DNA of 64,000 nt from Cyclobacteriaceae bacterium (GTDB lineage Bacteria > Bacteroidota > Bacteroidia > Cytophagales > Cyclobacteriaceae), in NCBI GenBank assembly GCA_020436085.1, contig JAGQYM010000001.1, forward strand, positions 1-64,000, read 5' to 3'. Below are positions 38,116-46,937 of this stretch, one piece after another. The number at the start of each line of letters is the position of its first letter. The stretch's first letter is position 1. Under the pieces are notes generated by a model that was not told the origin of the DNA, ran no database searches, and worked only from the letters and a program-made list of their open reading frames with translations. Both the position numbers and the translations under genes were made by a program.

Positions 38116-38949
38116 ATGAAAAAGAAACTGGCATTCATAATCGCGATGTTGTCCCTGCAGGCGGGCCTTTTTGCCCAACCTAATGAGGAAGCTCGTGTCG
38201 TTGAGGGTCAGTTTACATTTGAAACAGATAAGCCTTTTAAACTTCTCGAACTGGACGAAGATATTGACGAGCCCATCGTCACCAAGAAAAAGAAGCGCAA
38301 GAAGAAAGTATTCTACGGCCTCAAAACCAAAAAAGGTTTTACGAGAAAGGGATATGGAGACAGGGTGGTAATAGAGTTGTTCTATTATTTAAAAACCCAA
38401 GACAAGCCAAATCAATTTGTTCGCGACATCTATTGGTATGACTTCACTCGCAGGGAGATCAGGAAGACAAATAGCTTCGATCCGAGCAAGGGTGTGCTTC
38501 TTCATGGGCCTTACAAGCGAATGCAGGGCGACCAACTTCTGGAAGAAGGAATCTACTACAAGGGCACCAAGCATGGCCGCTGGATGCAGTACGACCGACA
38601 AAATCTTTTAACAGACAAGGCTAAGTATTACAAGGGCTGGCCTAAGGAATCACTTGTCGTTTACTATGACCCCGCGGAACGCACAAAAGTAAAAGAGATA
38701 ATTCCGGTTGAGTTTGGCGAACGCGAAGGATACTATTATCAATTCCATGAAAATGGAAGCATTGCCGTAACTGGTGAATACAAATGGGATAACAAAGTGG
38801 GCGAGTGGATTGAGAACTATCCCAATGGACGGAGAAAAAAAATCATCATCTTCCCCGATGATCCATTCGACCATGAACAGAACCCATTCATCCGAAGCGA
38901 GTGGAATGAAAAGGGTAAGGAAGTCTACAGCAACAGAAAAGGCCAGTAG
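38116..38949 (+). CDS. secreted protein with MORN-like repeats
   Basis: 277 residues. Signal peptide to about residue 20 (SLQAGLFAQ). A basic patch (TKKKKRKKKVFYGLKTKKGF) follows. From about residue 125 there are MORN/YwqK-like repeats, each about 20-25 residues: LLHGPYKRMQGDQLLEEGIY, YKGTKHGRWMQYDRQ, YYYQFHENGSIAVTGEYK and WIENYPNGRRKK. These repeats form a beta-rich surface used for binding. No enzyme motif is seen. It is a stand-alone transcription unit with its own promoter. Confidence 0.78.
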   Translation: MKKKLAFIIAMLSLQAGLFAQPNEEARVVEGQFTFETDKPFKLLELDEDIDEPIVTKKKKRKKKVFYGLKTKKGFTRKGYGDRVVIELFYYLKTQDKPNQFVRDIYWYDFTRREIRKTNSFDPSKGVLLHGPYKRMQGDQLLEEGIYYKGTKHGRWMQYDRQNLLTDKAKYYKGWPKESLVVYYDPAERTKVKEIIPVEFGEREGYYYQFHENGSIAVTGEYKWDNKVGEWIENYPNGRRKKIIIFPDDPFDHEQNPFIRSEWNEKGKEVYSNRKGQ

Positions 38950-39029
38950 TCACGTCCTCCACCTCCTCGATTATTTCAGCTAGCGCATTTCCAAAACATT
39001 GGATAGATTGAAAGAAAAAATCCATTCTA

Positions 39030-40457
39030 ATGAGAAAACTTCTACTCGTGGTTGCAGTCTGCCTGAGCGTACATGTCTTCGCTCAAAAGATCACACCAAA
39101 TAAAAAAGCGATCATTCAATCGGTCGATAATCAAGCATCAAAACTTACCAACATCAGCGACCAGATTTGGGCTCACGCGGAGATTGCATTTCAGGAAACT
39201 GAATCCAGTAAGCTGCTTGCTGACTATGCTGAGGCCAACGGCTTTAAAGTTGAGAGGGGCGTAGCAGAGATACCAACAGCTTTTGTTGCTACCTATGGCA
39301 GCGGAAGTCCCGTGATTGGTATCCTTGGAGAATTTGACGCGCTTCCTGGGATTTCACAAAAGGCAGTGCCGCACAAAGAGGCTTTAGAACCAGGCAAGGC
39401 TGGTCATGGATGCGGTCATAATTTGTATGGAACGGCAAGTCTTGGCGCTGCGGTGGCAATAAAGGAATTGATGGCGCAAGGAAAATTGAAAGGCACTGTA
39501 AAATTCTTCGGCACACCAGCGGAGGAAAAATTCTTCGGTAAACTTTGGATGGCCAGAGCGGGACTGTTCGATGATCTTGATGTGTGCATGGACTGGCATC
39601 CGTCAGCAGAAACCAAAGCAGCAGTGCAGAGCACATTGGCGCTCGTTGACTTTACTGTCGAGTTCTACGGACAAACCGCACACGCGTCTGCCGATCCCTG
39701 GAATGGAAAAAGTGCATCTGACGCCCTTGAGTTGTACACAACAGGCATCAACTACTATCGCGAGCATATCAAGCCAACAGTTAGAATTCACTATCACATA
39801 CAGGATGGCGGTCAAGTGGTAAATGTTGTTCCTGACTACTCAAGGCTTTGGGTACGCGTGCGCGATACAAAACGCGAAGGCATGAATGAAGTGTACGAAA
39901 GGGTGAAGAAAATGGCTGAAGGCGCAGCGATACTCGCAGATGTTGATTACAAAATTTCGTTGGTATCTGGTATCTATGAAATCCTGGTGAATAGAGCTGG
40001 TGGCGAACTGATCCAAAAAAATCTGGAACTGTTAGGCCCGATTAAATACACTGAAGAGGAAACTGCTTACGCGAAAAAGATTCAGGAGGCTACTGGTAAA
40101 AAGCAGGTGGGGCTATATAGTAAAGTGGAACCCCTTGAAGAAACTCAAGAGAATCCAGGTGGCGGCTCAACTGACGTAGGCGATGTAAGTTGGATCGTAC
40201 CTGTGGTAAGAATGGATGGAGGGACTGCTCCGATCGATGCACCATGGCATTCCTGGGCAGTGGTAGCCTGTGGTGGTATGTCTATCGGCCATAAGGGAAT
40301 GGTTCAAACTTCGAAAACGCTGGCCATGACGATGGTGGATTTATTTGAAGATCCGAAAAAAGTGGAAGCTGTGAAGACTGAATTCAAGGAACGAAAAGGT
40401 GATCATGTCTATAAGGGACTGATTCCTCCGGGACCGCCTCCGATTGGCAAACAATAA
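39030..40457 (+). CDS. exported M20-family amidohydrolase (AbgB-like)
   Basis: 475 residues. Signal peptide to about residue 18 (VHVFAQ). Metallopeptidase M20 motifs: GEFDALPG carries the first metal ligand, AGHGCGHNLYGTASLGAAVA holds the HGCGH ligands, and GTPAEEKFFGK the catalytic/metal glutamates. The dimerisation segment starts around ALVDFTVEFYGQTAHASADP. Its overall length and the TDVGDVSWIVP motif near the end suggest the AbgB (aminobenzoyl-glutamate hydrolase subunit B) group, but the signal peptide is unlike cytosolic AbgB. The substrate is probably an N-acyl amino acid or short peptide. It converges on yraN, and its terminator lies inside yraN. Confidence 0.87.
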   Translation: MRKLLLVVAVCLSVHVFAQKITPNKKAIIQSVDNQASKLTNISDQIWAHAEIAFQETESSKLLADYAEANGFKVERGVAEIPTAFVATYGSGSPVIGILGEFDALPGISQKAVPHKEALEPGKAGHGCGHNLYGTASLGAAVAIKELMAQGKLKGTVKFFGTPAEEKFFGKLWMARAGLFDDLDVCMDWHPSAETKAAVQSTLALVDFTVEFYGQTAHASADPWNGKSASDALELYTTGINYYREHIKPTVRIHYHIQDGGQVVNVVPDYSRLWVRVRDTKREGMNEVYERVKKMAEGAAILADVDYKISLVSGIYEILVNRAGGELIQKNLELLGPIKYTEEETAYAKKIQEATGKKQVGLYSKVEPLEETQENPGGGSTDVGDVSWIVPVVRMDGGTAPIDAPWHSWAVVACGGMSIGHKGMVQTSKTLAMTMVDLFEDPKKVEAVKTEFKERKGDHVYKGLIPPGPPPIGKQ

Positions 40458-40463
40458 ATTGAT

Positions 40464-40817
40464 CTAATAAAAAGCATCCTCGAAATGAACAACTTCGGGG
40501 ATGTTCTTTTTAATGGTGATAGAGATTATGTCATAGCGAACATTGCCTTCCCAATTCTTTTCGAAAAGATAGTGATCAGCGCCCTCCAAAATTTTCTCGG
40601 CTTTCTTATCGTCAACAAAATCCTCTGGATAGCCAAAAGCTTCTGAAGTACGTGTCTTCACTTCAACGAAAACAATCCAATTATCTTTTTGAATAATTAA
40701 ATCGATTTCGGAATGCTTGTAACGATAGTTGTGTTCTAAAATGACATAACCTTTCTCCTTCAAGAAGTCCGCAGCCACCTGTTCCCCCAGTTCTCCCTTT
40801 TTGATTTTATCGGTCAT
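40464..40817 (-). CDS. yraN: YraN/UPF0102 family nuclease-like protein
   Basis: 117 residues, normal for UPF0102. The restriction-endonuclease-like core is intact: GELGEQVAADFLKEKGY, then EIDLII followed by IVFVEVKTR. The E-x-D-x(n)-E-x-K arrangement is the PD-(D/E)xK active-site pattern. The cellular role is uncertain. It is divergent from the isomerase gene with only 33 bases between starts, and convergent with the M20 gene (six bases between stops). Confidence 0.92.
   Translation of the reverse strand: MTDKIKKGELGEQVAADFLKEKGYVILEHNYRYKHSEIDLIIQKDNWIVFVEVKTRTSEAFGYPEDFVDDKKAEKILEGADHYLFEKNWEGNVRYDIISITIKKNIPEVVHFEDAFY
40475..40510 (+). terminator. terminator of the M20 gene embedded in yraN
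   Basis: Arms CATCCTCGAA (40475-40484) and TTCGGGGATG (40494-40503) pair over ten bases with one G-U wobble, loop of nine bases, followed by TTCTTTT. It lies 18 bases after the M20 stop and inside the last codons of the opposite-strand yraN gene. Confidence 0.65.
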
Positions 40818-40850
40818 GCCACTACATTTGATCCCTTAAGTTAAAGAGAA

Positions 40851-41849
40851 ATGAAGAAACTGATCGAGGGTTTCACTCGACAACTCAGCGATGCGCTGAA
40901 GATTGGACAAGCGGTTGACTTAGTAAGACCTGGCAGTGACATTCGGAATATCCTGATCACAGGGATGGGTGGATCCGGTATTGGAGCCAACCTCATTGAG
41001 TCACTTACCTTTGGTAGAGTGCCTATTCCAATTACAGTTTGTAAAGGATACAACATTCCTCAGTTTGTTAGCCCGCACACTCTCTTCATTGCTTGCTCGT
41101 ACAGTGGAAATACAGAAGAAACACTTTCTGCAATACAAAAAGCACTACTTAAAAGAGCGCATATTATCTGCATCACATCCGGTGGCAAAATGCTGGAAGT
41201 GGCAAAGGAGTACAATCTGCACTATATACAGATACCAGCTGGCTCGCCAAGCCCACGCGCTATGCTGGCTTATCTCATGATCTCGTTGTTGTTTGCGTTA
41301 TATCATACCAATCTGATAGGTGCAGCTTTTATTAAAGAGACCGAGAACGCCATTGAGTACCTTGATCGTGGAGAGAAAGCAATTCAAGCTCAAGCCGAAC
41401 TGATCGCCAAAAAAATCAGTGGTAAGTTGCCAATCATCTATTGCGATGGAAGGTTGAATGCCATGGCCGTGCGATTCCAGAATCAACTCAATGAAAATGC
41501 AAAGCATCTCGCGCATGTCAACACCTTTCCTGAGATGAATCACAATGAGATTGTGGGTTGGGTGAACCCCCAATCCGTACTTACACAATGCCAGGTCATT
41601 TATCTCTATACCGATCATGATCATGCCCGCGTAGAGAAGAGAATGGAAATTTGCCGTGACATCTTTGAGAAGGCTTCGCATCCAATCATCGACATCGTGG
41701 CGGAGGGAGCCTCTCTGCTTGAACAATATTATCACCTGATTCACCTCACTGACTGGATCTCCTACTTCCTCGCTCTTGAAAATAAAGTTGACCCTGACCC
41801 AGTTGAAGTAATCGACTTCCTGAAAGGAGAGTTGGAAAAAATAAAGTGA
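40851..41849 (+). CDS. bifunctional phosphoglucose/phosphomannose isomerase
   Basis: 332 residues, the short PGI/PMI type of archaea and Bacteroidota. It interconverts glucose-6-phosphate or mannose-6-phosphate with fructose-6-phosphate. SIS domain: NILITGMGGSGIGANLIES and the phosphate-binding FIACSYSGNTEETLSA. Substrate-contact segment: FQNQLNENAKHLAHVNTFPE and MNHNEIVGW. It overlaps lipB by four bases, so the two are co-transcribed although not metabolically related. Confidence 0.9.
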   Translation: MKKLIEGFTRQLSDALKIGQAVDLVRPGSDIRNILITGMGGSGIGANLIESLTFGRVPIPITVCKGYNIPQFVSPHTLFIACSYSGNTEETLSAIQKALLKRAHIICITSGGKMLEVAKEYNLHYIQIPAGSPSPRAMLAYLMISLLFALYHTNLIGAAFIKETENAIEYLDRGEKAIQAQAELIAKKISGKLPIIYCDGRLNAMAVRFQNQLNENAKHLAHVNTFPEMNHNEIVGWVNPQSVLTQCQVIYLYTDHDHARVEKRMEICRDIFEKASHPIIDIVAEGASLLEQYYHLIHLTDWISYFLALENKVDPDPVEVIDFLKGELEKIK

Positions 41850-42559
41850 ACTTAACCGCAACGCGTCTCACAAAATTCATAGACCTGGGAGTAATCGATT
41901 TTGCAAAAGCCTGGGACTACCAAAGTGATCTATTCAATAAAATTCTGGAGATTAAGAAGGGGAATCGGCAAGACGAGTCAAATCCTAGTCTGACGGAAAA
42001 CTACCTTCTCTTTTGTGAACATCCTCACGTCTTTACTTTAGGCAAGAGCGGAGATGAAAAAAACCTGCTGATTGCAAAAGAAAATCTCGATACGATCAAC
42101 GCTACATACCATCACATCAATCGGGGTGGTGACATTACTTATCATGGCCCGGGGCAAATCGTGGTCTATCCTGTGATAGACATGGAGAACTTTTTTACCG
42201 ACATTCACAAATACATGCGGCTATTGGAAGAGGCCGTGATACAGACGCTTGCTCACTATGGCATCGAGTCGGACCGAATCGCGGGACTAACGGGAGTGTG
42301 GCTTGAAACAGAAACTGATCGTGCGCGAAAGATTTGCGCGCTAGGCGTAAAGACCAGTCGGTGGGTAACCATGCATGGCTTGGCTTTTAACGTCAATGTC
42401 GACCTAAGCTACTTTAAATACATCGTGCCGTGTGGCATAGCCGATAAAGCGGTAACCTCTATGGCTGCGGAACTAGGAAGCGAACAAAACCTCTCTGAAG
42501 TTAAATCCGTTCTGAAAGAGAAGATAGCCTCCATTTTTGAGATGGAGATTGTAAATTGA
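41846..42559 (+). CDS. lipB: octanoyltransferase LipB
   Basis: 237 residues, GTG start overlapping the previous stop. It moves octanoyl groups from acyl carrier protein to lipoyl domains. Motifs: NRGGDITYHGPGQIVVYPVI, then KICALGVKTSRWVTMHGLAF with the catalytic lysine (Lys169), and the catalytic cysteine in IVPCGI (Cys196). Cytoplasmic. It lies four bases upstream of the GH113-like gene. No lipA is seen in this window. Confidence 0.95.
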   Translation: MNLTATRLTKFIDLGVIDFAKAWDYQSDLFNKILEIKKGNRQDESNPSLTENYLLFCEHPHVFTLGKSGDEKNLLIAKENLDTINATYHHINRGGDITYHGPGQIVVYPVIDMENFFTDIHKYMRLLEEAVIQTLAHYGIESDRIAGLTGVWLETETDRARKICALGVKTSRWVTMHGLAFNVNVDLSYFKYIVPCGIADKAVTSMAAELGSEQNLSEVKSVLKEKIASIFEMEIVN

Positions 42560-42563
42560 AGGA

Positions 42564-43598
42564 TTGAAATCCAAAATCTTATTATCACTTGCCGGTCCCT
42601 TTATTCTTGGGACGATCTTCTACTGGAGCTCGTACAAACACGCTGAGTTAGCACAGACAGAAAAACAGAAGGGCGTCTGTTGGGTAGGTGGAAGAAATAT
42701 GATTAGCAAAAGTGATTTGCTTTCGCTTGCTCAAAACAATATTGAGTGGATATCACAAACTCCTTTTGGCTGGCAGTCCAACGCTGGCTCTCCTGGCATT
42801 AAAATGAATACAGATTCCGAACACGCGTGGTGGGGTGAATCTGATCAGGGAATAACTGAGACAGCGAAGATGGCTAGTGAATTGGGAGTCAAGAGTGTGT
42901 TGAAGCCGCACCTCTGGGTAAAAAACGGATGGCCGGGCGACATTGAGATGAAGAGTGAAAGTGATTGGACACAATGGTTTGACAACTATTCAAAATTCAT
43001 TTTGCACTATGCCCATCTCGCTCAACAAAATCAAATCGAAATTCTATGCATTGGCACTGAACTAAAGGGAACAATACAGCATGAAGAACAATGGAGGACG
43101 ATTATAAAGTCAGTTAGAAAAATTTACAGTGGCAAGCTCACTTATGGAGCCAACTTCCATGAGGAGTACGATCGTATAAAATTTTGGGATGACCTTGACT
43201 TCATCGGCATACAGGCTTACTTCCCGCTTTCAAAGATGAACAAACCGGGAGTGAACGAGCTGGCAGAAAGCTGGACGAAACATGTGAAGGACATTGAAGC
43301 GGTACAGAGAATATATAACAAGCCGGTGATCTTTACAGAAATCGGATATCGAAGTACCGAAGATGCGGCTATTGAACCTTGGAAGTGGCCACAGGAAAGT
43401 ATGAACTCGAGTATTTGTGAAATTACACAAGCTGCTTGCTATCAGGCATTCTTTGATACGGTTTGGAAAAAAGATTGGCTGGCTGGTGCTTACTTCTGGA
43501 AATGGTATCCACAGCGAGGTAGTAGATTTCATCAGATTGATTTCACACCTCAAGGCAAACAGGCAGAACAAATTTTATCTAAGAACTATGGTAAGTAA
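42564..43598 (+). CDS. GH113-like glycoside hydrolase
   Basis: 344 residues. An N-terminal hydrophobic segment (LLSLAGPFILGTIFYWSS) is a signal peptide or anchor. A TIM-barrel follows that looks like family GH113 beta-mannanases: TPFGWQS, GVKSVLKPHLWV, EILCIGTEL (likely acid/base glutamate), FIGIQAYFP and PVIFTEIGYRS (likely nucleophile glutamate), AYFWKWYP. The start codon is probably TTG at 42564, four bases after lipB. The substrate is not certain; mannan is the family's known one. The next gene begins at the base after its stop codon. Confidence 0.75.
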   Translation: MKSKILLSLAGPFILGTIFYWSSYKHAELAQTEKQKGVCWVGGRNMISKSDLLSLAQNNIEWISQTPFGWQSNAGSPGIKMNTDSEHAWWGESDQGITETAKMASELGVKSVLKPHLWVKNGWPGDIEMKSESDWTQWFDNYSKFILHYAHLAQQNQIEILCIGTELKGTIQHEEQWRTIIKSVRKIYSGKLTYGANFHEEYDRIKFWDDLDFIGIQAYFPLSKMNKPGVNELAESWTKHVKDIEAVQRIYNKPVIFTEIGYRSTEDAAIEPWKWPQESMNSSICEITQAACYQAFFDTVWKKDWLAGAYFWKWYPQRGSRFHQIDFTPQGKQAEQILSKNYGK

Positions 43599-43994
43599 AT
43601 GATCAACGACATTGAATTCCCGGAAGTAAAGAACGTGACGGTTGCAATCACCAAAGAAGATGGCGAAAATCCCTGGAAAGTTTACCTGATAAACAAGAAT
43701 CAATTTCCAATTGAAAACACACTTGTCTCCAGCAAAGGCTATGGAGAAAAAGAGGGCGAGAAACAGAAAACCTCGGTTCTCCGTCACTTCTTGGAAACAG
43801 TGCCTCCGAATAGTTCAGCGCTAATTGAGCCAATTGATCCAGCCGTATTCCACCTTAACAACGAGTATTGGGTGAGTTACTACATTGGAAGGGAGATTTA
43901 TGACAAACGATTTGTTTTCGTGCCAGACACAATTCACGAAGACAACCTCACATTCATCAAAGAACTGGATATGGAGGGCGTGCTCCATTCATAA
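43599..43994 (+). CDS. conserved protein of unknown function
   Basis: 131 residues starting directly after the stop of the GH113-like gene. No signal peptide or membrane segment. The pattern of alternating hydrophobic residues (VTVAITKEDGENPWKVYLIN, VSYYIGREIYDKRFVFV) suggests a small beta-sandwich. The sequence is not one I can assign to a named family. The tight spacing indicates co-transcription with lipB and the hydrolase. It overlaps threonine synthase tail to tail by six bases. Confidence 0.7.
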   Translation: MINDIEFPEVKNVTVAITKEDGENPWKVYLINKNQFPIENTLVSSKGYGEKEGEKQKTSVLRHFLETVPPNSSALIEPIDPAVFHLNNEYWVSYYIGREIYDKRFVFVPDTIHEDNLTFIKELDMEGVLHS

Positions 43995-45161
43995 ATACTT
44001 GTAAGCAGAGCCAGTATTAAGGAAAAGTATTTTTTCTGAATGGTCAATTATGCCTTCTGCTAATAACTTCTTCAATGCTGGCAGCAAAGCCGCGCCCTCA
44101 GGACAAATCAATAAACCTTCATTGGCTGCAATCTCTTTCATCGAGTTTTTGATTTCGTCATCAGTTACATCCACTGCGGTTCCGCTGGATTCGTGAAGGA
44201 CGTTGAGAATAAGTTTTTCTGCGAACGGATTGGGCACAGCAAGTCCGTTGGCAAAGGTTGCATCGCCTTTGTAGGCTGACGAATTGGTTTGCTTGCCTTC
44301 CCACGTACGTACGATCGGATTGCAAACGGCAGATTGAACAGCGATCATCCGTGGAAATTTTTCTCCAATCCAACCTAACTCCCTCATTTCGTGAAATGCT
44401 TTCCACATACCGATCAATCCTGTTCCTCCTCCAGTAGGGTAAAGGATAACGTCCGGTAGTGTCCAATTCATTTGTTCAGCAATCTCGTATCCCATTGTCT
44501 TCTTGCCCTCAAGTCGATAAGGCTCCTTCATGGTTGAGATATCAAAGCAATCTTGTGTAGCCTTAATCTCCGCTACTTTTCGTGCACAGTCGCTGATCAG
44601 CCCATCCACTTCTATCAAGTCTGCACCAAAATATCTGCATTCCTTCTTGAAGGCTTCGGGTGTATGACGGGGCATCACAACTATGGCCTTCATCCCCGCT
44701 TTCGCGCAATAAGCACTCAAGGCCCCGCCAGCATTTCCCGCGGTTGGAATGATGCAACATTCTACTCCAAGTTCCTTTGCTTTCGATACGGCCATGCTTA
44801 GACCCCGCGCTTTGAATGATCCCGTTGGATTGAGCGACTCATCTTTCATGGTTAAGAATGAGAGTCCCATACTTTTTGCAAGTCGGTCCAATTTCAAAAT
44901 TGGCGTCCACCCTTCGCCAAGCGACACGATATTCTCATCCTCAAACACTGGCAACATTTCGCGATAGCGCCACATTGATCTTTCAGTCGTGTCAATTTCA
45001 GCCTTGGTAATTCCATCCAGTAGTTCATACTGCGCTAGCAGCGGGCTCTTGCCGCATTCCTCGCAGTCAGCGAAAGTTTGGAGCTCATCGACAGGATAGA
45101 TTTTGTTGCAGGCCGAGCAGGCCAGAAACGAGACGAGGGATTTTTTTTCTTTGACTACCAT
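43989..45161 (-). CDS. thrC: threonine synthase
   Basis: 390 residues from ATG at 45161; the frame reaches five codons further to a TTG. It converts O-phospho-L-homoserine to L-threonine with PLP. N-terminal zinc-ribbon with two CxxC pairs (CSACNKIYP, CEECGK), as in the plant/archaeal class. The PLP lysine is in NPTGSFKARG, the glycine-rich phosphate loop in PTGGGTGLIG. The usual partners, homoserine dehydrogenase and kinase, are not adjacent. A LysR regulator lies 75 bases upstream on the same strand. A different PLP beta-replacement reaction such as cysteate synthesis cannot be excluded. Confidence 0.85.
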   Translation of the reverse strand: MVVKEKKSLVSFLACSACNKIYPVDELQTFADCEECGKSPLLAQYELLDGITKAEIDTTERSMWRYREMLPVFEDENIVSLGEGWTPILKLDRLAKSMGLSFLTMKDESLNPTGSFKARGLSMAVSKAKELGVECCIIPTAGNAGGALSAYCAKAGMKAIVVMPRHTPEAFKKECRYFGADLIEVDGLISDCARKVAEIKATQDCFDISTMKEPYRLEGKKTMGYEIAEQMNWTLPDVILYPTGGGTGLIGMWKAFHEMRELGWIGEKFPRMIAVQSAVCNPIVRTWEGKQTNSSAYKGDATFANGLAVPNPFAEKLILNVLHESSGTAVDVTDDEIKNSMKEIAANEGLLICPEGAALLPALKKLLAEGIIDHSEKILFLNTGSAYKYL

Positions 45162-45236
45162 AAAAGAGTACTTCAATTTTGAAGTCTCTAAGGTATATCA
45201 GTCGTTATTCCGTGGCCAATATCAATTCTTTATCCT

Positions 45237-46145
45237 TTATAACTTAATGTTATAATGAGATTTGGCAAATTTTATAAAGGAGGAATTGAGTCCCCGGTTC
45301 TCATCTCCATGGCGCTGCACAAAATAGAATTGACGGGTAATTGCGAGGTCCTCAACAAAAACCCTTACTAATTCCCCTGCAGCCAGCTCTTTGACAACGG
45401 CCCTTGCGGGAAGAAATCCAAGGCTGTCGTCAGCAAGAAGAAAATTTTTCAAGGCCTCAGTTCCACCTAGTCGCATTGTAATTAGAAGCTCAGAGAGCTT
45501 GATCCCTTTCCCGCTCAAGGCGTGCTTGAGAGCAGCCAACGTGCCACTTCCTCTCTCCCTTAGCGCAATGGGAATCCTCTTTAGTTCAGAAATCTGAATC
45601 TTGGGGCGTTTCGCCAGATCGCTTCGTGCCGAACAAACTGGCACCACTTCGTCCGTTAAAAAATGCTCACTCTTTACCTGACCTATTTTATTCCGACCCT
45701 CCACTATCCCCAGGTCTATTTCGCGATTGAGAAGGGCATTCAACACACTTTCGCTGTTTCTGTTAAAAAGACTAATCTTAACATCCGTGTACTTCTTTCT
45801 AAATCCGGACAACACAGGCGGGACGATGTACAGCGCAACAGTAGTGCTTGCCCCAAGCTTAAGTTCTCCTTTTACATTCAGTGGATCTCTAAACGAATTG
45901 AGTTCCACTTCCAACTCACGTTCCATCTCAATACCTCGCAAAATAAAATCGTACAGAATTGCTCCCTCTTCTGTCAGTCCTACGCTGTTACCTTTCCTCT
46001 CAAACAAACTCGTTTTGTAGTCCTCTTCAAGTTGGCGGATGTGTTTGCTGATAGCCGGTTGACTTATAAAAAGTGCCTGACTCGCCTTAGTAAAACTCAG
46101 CTGACGAGCAACCTCGAAAAAAACCTTGTGTTTGAATGACAACAT
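45237..46145 (-). CDS. LysR-family transcriptional regulator
   Basis: 302 residues. N-terminal winged helix-turn-helix (LSFTKASQALFISQPAISKH), then a type 2 periplasmic-binding-like effector domain (GELKLGASTTVALYIVPPVL, REIDLGIVEG, ALRERGSGT). The effector domain resembles the CysB/CbbR-type branch. It is divergent from the exonuclease gene (75-base gap) and upstream of thrC in the same direction. LysR regulators usually act on a neighbouring gene, so thrC or the exonuclease-rnr run are candidate targets. This is inference. Confidence 0.92.
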   Translation of the reverse strand: MLSFKHKVFFEVARQLSFTKASQALFISQPAISKHIRQLEEDYKTSLFERKGNSVGLTEEGAILYDFILRGIEMERELEVELNSFRDPLNVKGELKLGASTTVALYIVPPVLSGFRKKYTDVKISLFNRNSESVLNALLNREIDLGIVEGRNKIGQVKSEHFLTDEVVPVCSARSDLAKRPKIQISELKRIPIALRERGSGTLAALKHALSGKGIKLSELLITMRLGGTEALKNFLLADDSLGFLPARAVVKELAAGELVRVFVEDLAITRQFYFVQRHGDENRGLNSSFIKFAKSHYNIKL

Positions 46146-46220
46146 CCAGGAGTAAAAATAAAGTATTATAATTTCAGAAGGCTCTATGGGGTTGGGGCCT
46201 TATTCAGCTAACTTACCACG

Positions 46221-46937
46221 ATGAACGCAGAAATGAAGGACATCTTGTTTCTTGATATTGAAACTGTCGCAGTTTCGGAATCTTATCAGAGACTGGATGA
46301 GAGGTTGAAGGTGCAATGGGCCCGAAAAGCAAATTTTTTCAGGCGAGAAGAGAACCAGACTGACGAGGATTTGTTTGAATTACGAGCAGGTATCTATGCA
46401 GAGTTTGGAAAAATCGTCACCATCGGTATTGGTATGTTCACTGAAAGTGATAGCGGTGATCTGGGGCTTAGAACAAAGTTTTTTTCCTCGCACGATGAAC
46501 GACAACTCCTTACAGAATTCAAATTATTAATCGAAAAACTTGGCCCCAACACGAAGCTATGCGCTCACAATGGAAAGGAATTTGACTTTCCATACATCAG
46601 TCGCAGGATGTTGGTCAATGACATTTCACTTCCTGAGGCATTGAACCAAAGCGGAAAAAAACCATGGGAAATACCACATCTTGACACGATGGAGATGTGG
46701 AAGTTCGGAGACTTTAAGCACTACACTTCACTCGATTTGTTAGCCACGATCTTTAATCTTCCAAGTAGCAAAGGTGTCATGGACGGAAGTCAGGTAAGCG
46801 AAGTGTACTACAAAGAGAAAGACCTTGACAAAATCTCGACTTACTGTATTGGCGATGTTGTCACGGTGGCTCAGTTGTATTTGCGCATGAAAGGTTTGCC
46901 TCTCATTCCCCAGCATCGTATAGTACAAGCACCATGA
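46221..46937 (+). CDS. PolB-like 3'-5' exonuclease
   Basis: 238 residues. DnaQ-like/RNase H fold with the acidic residues in order: ILFLDIETV (DxE), LCAHNGKEFDFPYISRRML, and TYCIGDVVTVAQLYLRM near the end. It matches the predicted 3'-5' exonuclease group related to the PolB proofreading domain. It may degrade or proofread DNA or RNA. The 3' end overlaps rnr by four bases (ATGA), so it is coupled to RNase R. An internal ATG at codon 5 is an alternative start. Confidence 0.85.
   Translation: MNAEMKDILFLDIETVAVSESYQRLDERLKVQWARKANFFRREENQTDEDLFELRAGIYAEFGKIVTIGIGMFTESDSGDLGLRTKFFSSHDERQLLTEFKLLIEKLGPNTKLCAHNGKEFDFPYISRRMLVNDISLPEALNQSGKKPWEIPHLDTMEMWKFGDFKHYTSLDLLATIFNLPSSKGVMDGSQVSEVYYKEKDLDKISTYCIGDVVTVAQLYLRMKGLPLIPQHRIVQAP

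Noticed and set aside
41298..41861. Minus-strand frame of 187 codons
   Set aside because: Antisense to the phosphoglucose/phosphomannose isomerase gene, which has intact motifs in the plus frame.
45663..46139. Plus-strand open frame of 158 codons
   Set aside because: Lies wholly antisense to the well-supported LysR gene and has no recognisable domain.
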